Source: Selaginella moellendorffii
Lineage: Eukaryota; Streptophyta; Lycopodiopsida; Selaginellales; Selaginellaceae
Assembly: GCF_000143415.4 (NCBI RefSeq)
Contig: NW_003314290.1
Location: 921,586-985,585, forward strand
Length of the DNA: 64,000 bases
Direction of reading: 5' to 3'
A program made the translations under genes and the position numbers. Position 1 is the stretch's first letter. The number at the start of each line of letters is the position of its first letter. The notes under the pieces are model-generated. The model was not told where the DNA came from and made no database searches. It saw only the letters and a program-made list of their open reading frames with translations. Below are positions 12,680 through 22,556 of this stretch, in pieces.

Positions 12680-14566
12680 ATGTGGCAGCGCGCCTCTAGA
12701 TCTAGATCACGCCGTGGCTTCTTCTCTCCATCGCTTCTCAAGGATGAGCTCGCCGACGAGGCCAGCGCCATCGCCAGGGAGCTCGAGGCCTGCGCGGCCG
12801 AGCGCGATCTCTCCCGCGGCAGGGATTTGCACTCGCAGATCATCGATCGCCACGGCAGGAGCACGCTCCTCGCCAATCTCCTCGTCCACATGTACCACAA
12901 GTGCTCCAGCATCGAGGAGGCGCGATCGGCATTCGATTCCATGGCGGCGCCGCGCAACGTCTTCTCCTGGAACATCATCATCGCGGGGTATGCCCAGGCC
13001 GGGGATCTGGACGAGGCCAAGAACCTGTTCGATCGATCGGCGACGCGAAATATCGTCACCTGGACGACGATCTTCCAGGCGTTCGTGCGATCCCGGCGCT
13101 GCGGCGACGCGATCGCGGTGTTCTTGCGGATGCCGTGCCACAACGCCGTGGCGTGGACGTCGGTGGTGGCGCTCTACGCCGGTGGCGGCGAGTTCTCCCT
13201 CGCCAAGGTCATGTTTGATTCCTCGCCCGAGCGGGAGCTAGTGATCTGGAACGCGATGATCACTGGCTTTGGCCAGGCCAGATTCGCTCGAGAATCCAAG
13301 GAGTTCTTCGATCGAATGCCGCAGCGCGATCTCATCTCGCTCAACGGGATCCTCCACGCCTACGGCCAGTCAGGGCAATCCACCGCCGCCAAGGATCTCT
13401 TCGACGCCATGCCCGATCGCAACGTGGTGTCCTGGACGGAGATGATCCTGATGCACGCGCAGTGCGGCGATCCCAGCGCCGCGCAGGAGGCCTTCGATCG
13501 AATGCCGCGAAGAACCCTAGTCTCCTGGAACGTGATGTTCCACTGCCACGCGCTGGGTGGCGAGCAATCGGGCATGATCCAGGCGCGATCACACGCACGG
13601 CAGCTCGCGGCGACGAAGCAGCTCTTCGAATCCATGCCTGAGCGCGACGAGGTGTCGTGGAACAGCATGATCCAGTGCTGCGTGGAGAGATCCCAGCTCG
13701 AGCTCGCGCGGGCGCTCTTCTCGCGGATGCCCCGGAGGGATCTACCGTCGTGCACGGCGATCATCCAGGCCAGCGCCGAGGCTGGAGACTTGGATCAAGC
13801 GATCGCGATGGCGGAATCCATGCCGGTGCAAGACATCGTCGCGGAGACCGCGATCTTCTCAGCATATGCCCGGTTTGGGCATCTCGATCGCGCAAAGTCA
13901 CTCTTCGATCGAATCCCCGGGAAGGATGTCGTCGCCTGGAACACGCTCATCGCATCGCACGCTCAGAATAACAGCCCCCAGATTGCCGCTTCGATCCTCT
14001 CCAAGATGCCGCTATGGGATCTAGTCTCTTGGAACGCTGCCGTCGCAGCAAATGCCCAGAACGGGCATCTTGCCGACGCGAAGGAGATTTTCGATGCTAT
14101 GCCCGCTCGCAACCTCCTCTCCTGGAACGCGCTGCTCTCCGGAATCGGGCAGAACGGGCACGGCGATCGCGCGCCGGATCTCTTCTTCGCGATGCTGCTC
14201 GATGGCGTGATCCCAGACAGCGTCGCGTTCTTGAGCGTGCTCAATGGCTTCAGCCACGGTGGGCAGCTGGAGATGGGCTGCCAGTGCCTGGGCGCGATGA
14301 GGGCGGAATATGGCGTGGATCCGGCGCCCGAGCACTGGAGCTGTGTCGCGGACATGCTGGGGCGAGCGGGATTGCTGAGCCAGGCGGAGGAGATCATCGA
14401 GGCAATGCCGGGATCGCCAGACTCGGTTGTGTGGAGAGCTCTTCTCAGTGCTTGCAGCGTTCACAGAGATGTTGCTCGCGGGGCGAGAACCGCGGAGATG
14501 GATTCCAGGGCGAGCGATGGCGGCGCTCATATCTTAATGTCTAACATCTACATGGATAACGTCTAG
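12680..14566 (+). CDS. Pentatricopeptide repeat protein, S-type repeats, truncated E region
   Basis: Intronless, 628 aa. At least a dozen tandem motifs of about 31 residues follow the pattern NVVSWTEMILMHAQCGDPSAAQEAFDRMPRR, typical of S (short) motifs of PLS-class PPR proteins. One longer P/L-like block occurs late (LFFAMLLDGVIPDSVAFLSVLNGFSHGG). It is followed by an E-like start (EHWSCVADMLGRAGLLSQAEEIIEAMP, VVWRALLSACSVH) that stops at ILMSNIYMDNV, so no full E+ or DYW domain. PLS proteins bind organellar RNA one base per motif, mostly for C-to-U editing. Without a DYW domain, editing would need a partner. A targeting peptide is not clear. Confidence 0.9.
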   Translation: MWQRASRSRSRRGFFSPSLLKDELADEASAIARELEACAAERDLSRGRDLHSQIIDRHGRSTLLANLLVHMYHKCSSIEEARSAFDSMAAPRNVFSWNIIIAGYAQAGDLDEAKNLFDRSATRNIVTWTTIFQAFVRSRRCGDAIAVFLRMPCHNAVAWTSVVALYAGGGEFSLAKVMFDSSPERELVIWNAMITGFGQARFARESKEFFDRMPQRDLISLNGILHAYGQSGQSTAAKDLFDAMPDRNVVSWTEMILMHAQCGDPSAAQEAFDRMPRRTLVSWNVMFHCHALGGEQSGMIQARSHARQLAATKQLFESMPERDEVSWNSMIQCCVERSQLELARALFSRMPRRDLPSCTAIIQASAEAGDLDQAIAMAESMPVQDIVAETAIFSAYARFGHLDRAKSLFDRIPGKDVVAWNTLIASHAQNNSPQIAASILSKMPLWDLVSWNAAVAANAQNGHLADAKEIFDAMPARNLLSWNALLSGIGQNGHGDRAPDLFFAMLLDGVIPDSVAFLSVLNGFSHGGQLEMGCQCLGAMRAEYGVDPAPEHWSCVADMLGRAGLLSQAEEIIEAMPGSPDSVVWRALLSACSVHRDVARGARTAEMDSRASDGGAHILMSNIYMDNV

Positions 14567-14711
14567 AGGTTAACGAAGCATCAAAGTGAGTATATTCTGT
14601 TTTTCGAATTCACAAGTTCCCGCGAGTATCAAAACTGAGCTAGAAGAAATGCTTTACACATGAGCCATCGATCTTCCGAGCTATCTAGATCTCGATCTAC
14701 GGTCATCCATC

Positions 14712-15656
14712 CTAGAATTCCTGGGTATTGGGCGATGGTGGAGGTACCACCACATAGCGCTGTGGAGTAGCGAGATTGCCCCCATTTCGCGGTGGAAACT
14801 GCGAGATCTTGGGCGGAGGAGGGAGCGGAGTCGTGTGAGCGACGCCCATGACCGGCAAAGCTTTCTCGTCATCGCACTCGCACCGGAACCCCTGGATGAA
14901 TTCGGCCCACACATCCTCCGTCTTGGGGTAGTAATCGTCGTGGAAAGGATTGGTCCGGCCATCCCTCGCGAATCCAAAGTCGAGCACGAACACCTGGAGC
15001 CGCGGCGATCCCCAGCGTCGCCCGACCACGTACTGGACATCGTTGCAGCTGAGATCCATGCGCCGCGCGGCTCCGACCAGCCTGCCCATGTCCCTGGCCA
15101 CCGCCGGGACGTCCAGGCCCAGGCACTCGCTCGCCTCTCGTGCTAGAACACACGGCGCCTTGAAGAAGATATCCGGCGGCGGAAGAACGAAGAGGCCGAG
15201 CTGGAGCTTCCACACCCGATTCGACTGGAGGAGCTCCGCCCAGCGCGGATCGTCCGGGTAGTAGCGCGCCTTGAGCGCCTCCAGCTCGCAACGCTCCGGC
15301 CCGAAGATCCTTTCCATGGCGATGATGCCGTCGCAGAAGGGCCGCTGCTCCGTGTGGCTGCGAAGCCAATCGCGTTCCTTGGCGCCGCCAACCAGGCTGT
15401 AGAGGACAAGATCCTTGCCGCTGCGAAGCACCGCGTAGGGCATCGGGACGCCGACGGCCTTGAGATCCATGTCGAACACTGCCTGGTGGAGCCGCTGCGC
15501 CGTCTCGGCCTCCTCCTTGAGCTCCTCGTAGGGAATGCGCTTGGCGCCCGGCTTGACGCCATCGCCGTGAAGGAGCTTGAGCGCGACACCGGCGCCGCCA
15601 TCGTAGACAATGCCGAAATCGCCACGCCCTAGGCGCTGGAGCTCCGCGTCCGCCAT
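14712..15656 (-). CDS. Protein-kinase-fold protein, probable pseudokinase
   Basis: Single exon, 314 aa from MADAELQRLGRG; the ATG at 15656 is chosen because the upstream in-frame start would add only a Phe/Cys stretch with no family support. It has a glycine-rich loop (LGRGDFGIVYDGG, residues 8-20), a VALKLL lysine at about 25 and a DFG-like LDFGFARDG at about 221-229, with EDVWAEF after it resembling the subdomain IX Asp. The catalytic loop reads MDLSCNDVQY where active kinases have HRDLKPxN, so the catalytic Lys and Asn appear displaced. The C terminus is Pro-rich. I do not recognise the family. Function is unknown; divergence from the neighbouring phosphatase gene is noteworthy. Confidence 0.6.
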   Translation of the reverse strand: MADAELQRLGRGDFGIVYDGGAGVALKLLHGDGVKPGAKRIPYEELKEEAETAQRLHQAVFDMDLKAVGVPMPYAVLRSGKDLVLYSLVGGAKERDWLRSHTEQRPFCDGIIAMERIFGPERCELEALKARYYPDDPRWAELLQSNRVWKLQLGLFVLPPPDIFFKAPCVLAREASECLGLDVPAVARDMGRLVGAARRMDLSCNDVQYVVGRRWGSPRLQVFVLDFGFARDGRTNPFHDDYYPKTEDVWAEFIQGFRCECDDEKALPVMGVAHTTPLPPPPKISQFPPRNGGNLATPQRYVVVPPPSPNTQEF

Positions 15657-15790
15657 AGCCAGACCAAAGAAGCACAAGAAACACAAAAACACACAAGAGC
15701 CCTAGAGAAGCTTATGTGATGCTTGCGTGGAAAGGTCACTCCACGTGGCAGGCAAGCATAAAACTGCGTGGTGAAAGCGTTTGCCCTAGA
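15657..15790. promoter_or_regulatory. 134-bp divergent spacer with G-box, kinase-like / PTP genes
   Basis: The two start codons face away from each other across 134 bp. A palindromic G-box core CACGTG lies at 15742-15747, near the middle. G-boxes bind bZIP and bHLH factors in light and ABA responses. Shared control of both genes is inferred. Confidence 0.55.
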
Positions 15791-16979
15791 ATGGCGATGG
15801 AGCTAGAGTTGAGGCCAGAGCAGCGAGAATGGTGCCGCCAAGCGTCTCTTCTTCTCAAGAACAAGTCCTCCCACCAGGCGAAGAGCGAATATCGTAAGTT
15901 TTCCCTTGATTTTATGGATCGATCGATCGATCAATCCTTTTTTTCTTTCTCAGAGGAGCTCGTCACTCTCCAGGCGCAAGAACTTCTCCATTCCTCCGCG
16001 GCAGATCACCCTCACTGCCGCAGCGCCACCAGAGTTGTGCTGCAAGGCAGCTCCCCCTCTTTCATCAACGCGAATTTCATCACTTCCAATGCCATTTGCG
16101 GCGGGCAGCCGGATTCACCTCTCCATTTCTGGGAGATGGTAGTGCAATGCAACTGTCGCGCGATCGTCAAGCTCACGGAGGTGGGTCAGTGAATAGTTTT
16201 CGATCGAGAGCAAAGATTATAGTTTCTTTTCTCTCGAGATCGAGAAGTTCTTGTTCTAGACTCTATAGACTTACACGATCTGTGGCAGGACTTGGCTGGC
16301 GAATACTTTCCACTGAGGCCGGGAGAATCACAAGTCTATGGTAGGATCAAGATCATCAACCGGAGCTCCTCGCGCAGCATTAACGACGTTACGAGGCGGC
16401 TTCTCCAAGTGGAGTGCGATGATCAAAGCTTCACGCTCGAGCACTGGCAGTACTCGTGGTCCGACTTTGGTGTTCCCAAAAGAATAGAACCGATCCAGGA
16501 AATGTTCGCTGCTCTCTACAAGCTCCCGCCGGGCTGCTCCTACTTCATCCACTGCAGGTTTGTTCTTGTTTTCTCGACTAGTTTGTCTAAGACCTTGGGG
16601 TTTGCTTCACAGGGCTGGGATTGGCCGCGCTGGAACATTTGTCACACTCGATCACGTACTGAGAAGCATTCTCAGCGGTGATCTTAGCGTGGTAAACATC
16701 TCACACACAGTGGCTCGGCTTCGACAGCAGCGGCGTGGATTGGTGGAGACGGATGTAAGTCTCTCATCTACTTTTATTCCTGTTACTTAGAGAGAGCTAT
16801 TTGTTTTAGATTTGCTTAGAGATTTAAAGTTTGCTCGTTTCTTAAGATTAAGTTTTTCGCAGGAGCAATACTGGTTTTGTTTCCGGGCAGTCATCAAGAT
16901 CCTCGAGTTCCTCATGTTTTCAGCGCAACCAAAGACGGAGGTGAAATTCTTCGCTGGCACGAGACAAGTCGAGGTGTAA
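15791..16979 (+). CDS. Protein tyrosine phosphatase (PTP1-like) with altered active-site loops
   Basis: Five exons (15791-15893, 15954-16180, 16289-16557, 16613-16754, 16863-16979), 285 aa. Family landmarks are FINANFITS (the NxxKNRY-proximal substrate region), LEHWQYSWSDFGVPKRIEP (WPD loop), HCRAGIGRAGTFVTLDHVL (P-loop CX5R at about 198-208) and the late QxxxQRRGLVETDEQYWF block (Q loop). The catalytic Cys and Arg are present, and so is the WPD aspartate, but WPD reads WSD and the P-loop reads HCRAGIGRA instead of HCSAGIGRT/S. Classical plant PTP1 dephosphorylates MAP kinases in the cytosol and nucleus. Activity here is plausible but possibly altered. Confidence 0.87.
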
Positions 16980-17571
16980 CAAATCAATTATGTAAATTAC
17001 TGCGGATGATAAAAAAAAAAATTAAAAAAATCTGACTTTAAGGTAAAATGTAAGGTAATGCATATTTCTAACAAGTGATAAGCTAGGCCCATGAACAATG
17101 ACTTACATGTGTCAAATTAAAAAGCATTACTTTAATTTGATTTAGGTTAATATTAAAGAAGTGTTTGATTGTTCAAGAAAGAAACAGATGTGCTTGGGAT
17201 CCGATCAAGGCGGATTTTTGGAGTTGTAAAGGTGGTAAAACTTAATCTGTATCAAATTAGGGCATCTTCCAGTATCAAATCGAGCCCCCGAAAAGCGAGG
17301 CCCGCGTAGACTTTCTTGATTCGCACCCCCGCATGTTCCGGGGGGCGATGGCAACGTAAAGACGAAAGATGAGAAAAGAAAGATCCCTATAATGCTGTCC
17401 AGCAGAGTGCGCTGGGCTTCACTGTAAAATCCCCGTTGTTGCATGCGAGGGCGTGGCGTGGTGCTGGCCAAGAGGACTTTGTTTCTGATTTGACTCGATT
17501 AACTCGAGACTATCAGCCTCGTGATCTCGTGCGCGTGATTTCTCCCCGAGAGAGCTAGAGGACTCGTGACG
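16980..17571. other. Intergenic region upstream of BOR gene
   Basis: The first part is AT-rich 3' flank of the phosphatase gene. From about 17200 it becomes the presumed promoter and leader of the BOR gene. No additional gene is supported. Confidence 0.4.
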
Positions 17572-19963
17572 ATGGCGGCGTTTCATCCCTTTCGAGGCAT
17601 CTCTCGGGATTTCCATGGCAGATTGGACGTTTATGGGCGAGATTGGAGAGATGGTCTCAAGGCCGGATCCGATTTCCTGAGGTTCGAGCTGCTATTGGAA
17701 GAATTCTGCGTGATTTCGATCTTGTTTGGCGCAGGATCTTGGCTCCAACCACGTACATTTTCTTCGCCTCGGCTCTTCCTGTCATAGCTTTTGGCGAGCA
17801 GCTCCAAAGTGACACAGGTTTGCGTTTGAAAATTTGGCCAATCTCTTTTCCAGCCTTTTGAGGAGTTCTTCCTTTTTCTTATTTTCTTGCGCTCTTTTTC
17901 TTTGTTCCAGATGGTGCTTTGACGACTGCGCATTCTTTAGCTTCCACTGCCCTGTGTGGAATTTTGCAATCTCTGGCTGGAGGCCAGCCTTTGCTCGTTC
18001 TTGGAGTTGCCGAGCCGACTGTTATAATGTATGGTTTCATGTATAGCTTTGCAAAGAAGAACAGGGGTCTCGGCTTGCCACTCTTTCTTCCTTGGATGAC
18101 CTGGTGAGCAATTGGTTGTTTTTGTTGTTTGTATACAATTTCTTCTTTTTATTCTTACAGGGTTTGTATTTGGACCTCCTTGATCCTGTTTGTTCTAGCA
18201 ATTTTCAATGCCTGCTCTCTCATCAATCGTTTCACTCGGATGGCCGGAGAAGTTTTTGGAAGTCTCATCGCGCTTCTCTTTATGCAGCAAGCCATCAAGG
18301 TTTCTATATGTTTGACAGCTACCGGAGAGGAAGAACTTCTAACTTATGAACTCTCTTGCTTTCCAGGGAGCCATTGGAGAGTTTCGAAAGCCCGACGAGG
18401 ATGGCCTACACTTGGATTTCTCGTGGCGATTTGGAAATGGAACACTTGGCCTGGTGCTGTCGTTTGGATTTCTCTGGACGGCCATGAAGAGCAGGCGAGC
18501 AAGGTTTTGGAGATATGGAACAGGTGGAAATTTAAGAAGAACAAACATATCGCACAACGTTCTTATTCGTGCTTTTCTCGGCAGGATTTCTGCGAGGATT
18601 TATAGCTGACTATGGTGTGCCTCTCATGGTCGTGCTGTGGACCGCAATTTCTCTTGTACCCTCGAGATCTGGAGGTGTTCCAAGTGGAGTTCCTCGCCGC
18701 ATCTCAAGTCCCGACGCTTGGTCACACAAAGCATCAGGGAACTGGCTGGTTCTCCAGGTGGGATCAATATCTTCTTCCTGTTTTCTTACAAAACCTTTGC
18801 CTTGAATTTGGATCTATGCCTTCTCCCAGGATCTTCTCAAAGTTCCAACCGAGTTTATCTTTGGTGCCATCGTCCCGGCTTGCATGATCGCTTTGCTTTA
18901 CTGCTTTGACCACAGTGTAGCGTCGCAAATGGCTCAGCAGGAAGACTTCAACTTACAAAAGCCCACTGCGTATCACTACGATCTTTTTCTTCTAGCAGCA
19001 ATGGTAAGAAATGATTTGATTTTCATTGCCTTATCGTTTAATTTGATCCACGTGAGTATATTTTCTACAGGTTTTGGTGTGTGGACTACTAGGAATACCA
19101 CCTTCGAATGGAGTGCTTCCACAATCTCCAATGCATACAGCGAGCCTTGCTTCTCTAAAACATCAGGTTTCCCAGAAATTTCTTTCAATATTGTGTGTTG
19201 TTATTAACGATATGCGAACTTCATTGTAGATTTTACGAGAAAAACTTGTCAAGGTTGTGGATGGTTGGAATGGATCATCTCAAGAACTGAGCCAGCGTCT
19301 CCAAGAACTAGTCGAGAAAGAAACAAGAACACGACAACCGAATCTAGAGTCTCATGTAAGAGTTTCAATCAAGCCTTGTGTTGGTGATCCTTGTTTTTGT
19401 TAATAGGATTTCACGTGCGAGGTGGAGCGAATTGAGAAACACATTGACGCGATGATTCCCACAGCGCTGGACGAGCAAAGGGTCAGCAACTTGATCCAAT
19501 CGTCTCTAGTCGGGATTTGCGTGGTTGCAATGCCCGCGATCAGAAAGATTCCAACTTCGGTCCTCTGGGGATACTTTGCATTCATGTCAATCGAAAGTCT
19601 TCCAGGAAACCAGTTCTGGGAAAGATTCAAGCTTCTCTTCACTGCTCCAAACAAGCGATACATGTAAGTTTCAATCACTTGTCCTTGGTTTCTCTACAAT
19701 CTTTCTAACTGTTAAGAACTTCTACCAGGGCTGTGGAAGAAGGCCACTTACCATTCCTCAAAGTCGTCCCTTTCAAGGCAATCATAGGCTTCACCGTGTT
19801 CCAGCTCGTATATCTTGCGGCCTGCTTTGGGATCACTTGGATACCAATCGCTGGAGTTTTGTTTCCAGTGCTCTTCATTCTGCTAATTCCAATCCGGCAA
19901 TTCATTCTTCCAAAATTTAACTCCTCTCTTAAAGAATTGGATGTTGCAACATATGAAGCTTAA
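17572..19963 (+). CDS. BOR: Borate efflux transporter, BOR/SLC4-like
   Basis: Eleven exons (17572-17681, 17735-17817, 17911-18103, 18161-18299, 18367-18523, 18585-18757, 18830-19003, 19071-19166, 19230-19355, 19407-19663, 19729-19963) encode 580 aa. Highly conserved BOR blocks are [107 protein letters not shown] and [14 protein letters not shown]. About 10-12 membrane segments are visible. Plant BOR proteins export borate across the plasma membrane, loading xylem or excluding toxic boron. The 580-aa length is shorter than the roughly 700 aa of angiosperm BOR1, chiefly at the cytosolic C terminus. A broken partial copy lies at 22.5-23.3 kb. Confidence 0.95.
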
Positions 19964-19999
19964 ATTCAAAGACAAAGATTTAGAGTTTAAGGTTTAGTG

Positions 20000-20090
20000 T
20001 TTATAGTTTCTCCCATAGCCGTTCCTCCTAAAACCTTGATTGTCAGGGAGCTGACAGTCATGGAGATTGGGCAGTGATTTTGCTGTATAA
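20000..20090 (+). pseudogene. Decayed start of a SURF2-like gene (copy A of duplication)
   Basis: Just after the BOR stop, the sequence aligns without a large gap to the leader and first codons of the intact SURF2-like gene at 23310-23420. Shared runs include ttaaggtttag, catagtttc, cctcct, gggagc and gggcag. Copy A lacks the ATG and its frame is broken. It reads as a relic of the same gene order, BOR then SURF2, that persists in mirrored form at 22.5-24.7 kb. Confidence 0.7.
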
Positions 20091-20300
20091 GGTTCAAATT
20101 AATAGAAGTTAACTTCAACTAATTTGCAATAGTTTATGAAAACGGAATCGTTTTCAAGAAAAATAATTAATAAATTAATTACTTTCTCTTATCTATAAAT
20201 TCATATATATTTAAATTCTCACAACCCAATAATTTGCCTATACGCCCATATATCTAAATCTAACATTGACATTCACAAAACATAAAATCAATACCTAAAA

Positions 20301-20426
20301 ATTGATCATAAGAACCACTTTACAAAACTATATCATATCAAAACTGATCATAAAAGCCACTTTATATATTTATATCATATCAAAATTGATCATAAAAACC
20401 ACTTTATATATCTATATCATATTGTT
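20301..20426. repeat. Tandem repeat, 42-bp unit, 3 copies
   Basis: Three adjacent units at 20301-20342, 20343-20384 and 20385-20426. Each begins with a variant of ATTGATCATAA and ends in TATATCATATCAAA or a close variant. Internal differences are a few bases per unit. Confidence 0.8.
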
Positions 20427-21778
20427 TTTAAGATCTAATATGAAGGCAAAGATGAAAAAGACTTTGAAAAAAGAGTTAAAAAGTTCTTGAAATTGTTGGG
20501 AAAGAAGAAAATAAATGCTTAGCATTGTGTATTATAAATTTGTTACCACTTAATATAAATTGGATGATAATGGTATTATAATGTCAAGTAATAAGGAATT
20601 TTTTTTAATACTTGATTTACATGTCATTTTCCTTATTCTACAACCCTTTTTTCAAAATTTAATTGGTAAACTCTCAAGGAAATAATATATTAATACTAAT
20701 TTAGCATTTAATGGATCACTTATTGAGAATCTAATTGAAACTATTATAATGCTATTACTTGCTTCTTTAATGATGAAAATGAATTGGCTAAAGTAGAATG
20801 AAAAATTTAATTGCTTATAATCATGTGGTAATTAAAGTTTTATAGATTTAGATATTTAATATCTTGAAAAAATCTCACTTATAGCTCTTCATCCACCTTG
20901 GGATATTTACCCCCAAATGTGATTTCAAGACCACATCAGCTTCACACTTAGTTTAAGTGCTTCACATGTTTAATCTCACTTCTGACATTTAAAGGTACCA
21001 CCAATATCTTAGTCTATTATGTTAAAGTTATATCTATTTATTTTTATTTAATTGGTAGTCCAAAACCACCCATAACACAATCTTGTCTCTCCAAGACTGA
21101 GCCATCCATTCATGAGTGGTTATTTCATGATCATACCTTAGCATTTTTAAAATACTTTAAAACATAAGGAACACCATCCTGTAATATTCCTCCTTTAATC
21201 CCCACTAAATCCTTTTCCATCCATGGTAATGTTTGCTAACACTACCATTGGTCTAAGGCCTAAAAATTTATTTACTAAACCCCACTAACCTTTGGGACTT
21301 CTTCACCACATGACTATACTTTTGGTCACTAAATAAGAAATATATTCTCTTTCTTTCTATGGTCTGGGACTCTATGATGATATTTTAAAACACTATAGTG
21401 TAATGTGAGTTTTATGAGTACTCTTCCCACTTTCCATTACTAAAGTGCCCCAACCATGTGGCTAGAGTGAAGTTTTGATAATTTACACAATAGATAATGC
21501 CCCTTACACTTGGATTGAGAGTATTGACCATCTAATTTTTTAAAGAAGTTAAAATTAGCTTTGAAACACTTTATTAAGTTATCCCCCTTATTCATCCATA
21601 TTCACTCTAACTTTGGACTACTCAATAATTATATCATCACTTGTAGCTTTCCTTGGTTACATTAGCTTTTGCTAGCCAAATTAGTTTTATTAGAGTCCTC
21701 CCCTCTACTATCTCATAAGGATTATTAAACCCTTTAGGGTTTGGGAAACAATCACTTTTGGCTTTCACTCTCAGAGTT

Positions 21779-22160
21779 GGATTTTAACTTTAGACTTTAG
21801 TTTGAACTTAGACTCAAATTCATATTTGGACTTAGTTTTAGCCCTGGTCTTGGTTTTGATTTTGGTCTTAGTCTAGGTCACGGTCTTGATCTCAATCTCA
21901 GTCTTAGACCCAATCTTAGACTTCTTCTCAGACTCTATCTTGGACTCCATCTCAAATTCCTTTTCGAACTTTATTTTAGACTCTTTCTCAGACTCCACTT
22001 TTGACTCTTTATTGAACTCCATTTCAGACTCCATCTCAAACTCCTTTTCAGATTCTTTCTCAGACTTTTTTTCAATTTTTTTCTCGGACTCTATTTTTGA
22101 CTCTTTATCAGATTCCATTTTAGACTCTTCAAACTTCGTTTTGGGCTCAGTCCTAACACT
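21779..22160. repeat. Degenerate short-period repeat (TCAGACTC-like)
   Basis: Irregular repetition of blocks such as TTAGACTT, TCAGACTC and TGGACTC spaced about 12-24 bp apart. Read on the minus strand it gives an 81-residue open frame of Glu/Ser/Lys (KESEKE-type); on the plus strand it gives a Ser/Asp/Phe frame. Low-complexity DNA is more likely than a gene. Confidence 0.65.
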
Positions 22161-22556
22161 TATTATATGTTAGTGATGTTTTTGTCCCCTTTTTAAAACT
22201 CATCACTTTATGTTTATTCTTTGAACACTTTTTTAGGAGTTCCACCCCTGCTCTTAACTTTCTGAATTAGAGTTTTTAATCTAAACTTATTATGCTCATT
22301 TAATTTCTGCTTTAGCCACTACCATATAACACACTTTAAGCTCCACTTTAGGGCTTAAAGATTTGTATTTCACAAGGATTGACTACTGACTTTGGGGTAC
22401 CAAACTAGGCTTCAAGTGGGTGCATCCAGACAAAACCACCTACTACCTTGGATTTAAAGCTGGATAGCACTATGACTAAAAATCTCAAAATTGCAAAGCA
22501 ATCATAAAACTAAGAAACCAACTTAAGTTCTAGGCAAGTAGAGCAAGCAAGTAAGA

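Larger units (their letters stand above)
20091..22556. other. AT-rich gene-free block between the two BOR copies
   Basis: About 2.5 kb, far more AT-rich than the flanks. It has no credible ORF longer than the low-complexity one described separately, and no recognisable transposase or LTR ends. It contains a 42-bp tandem repeat and a serine/glutamate-codon repeat. Confidence 0.6.
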
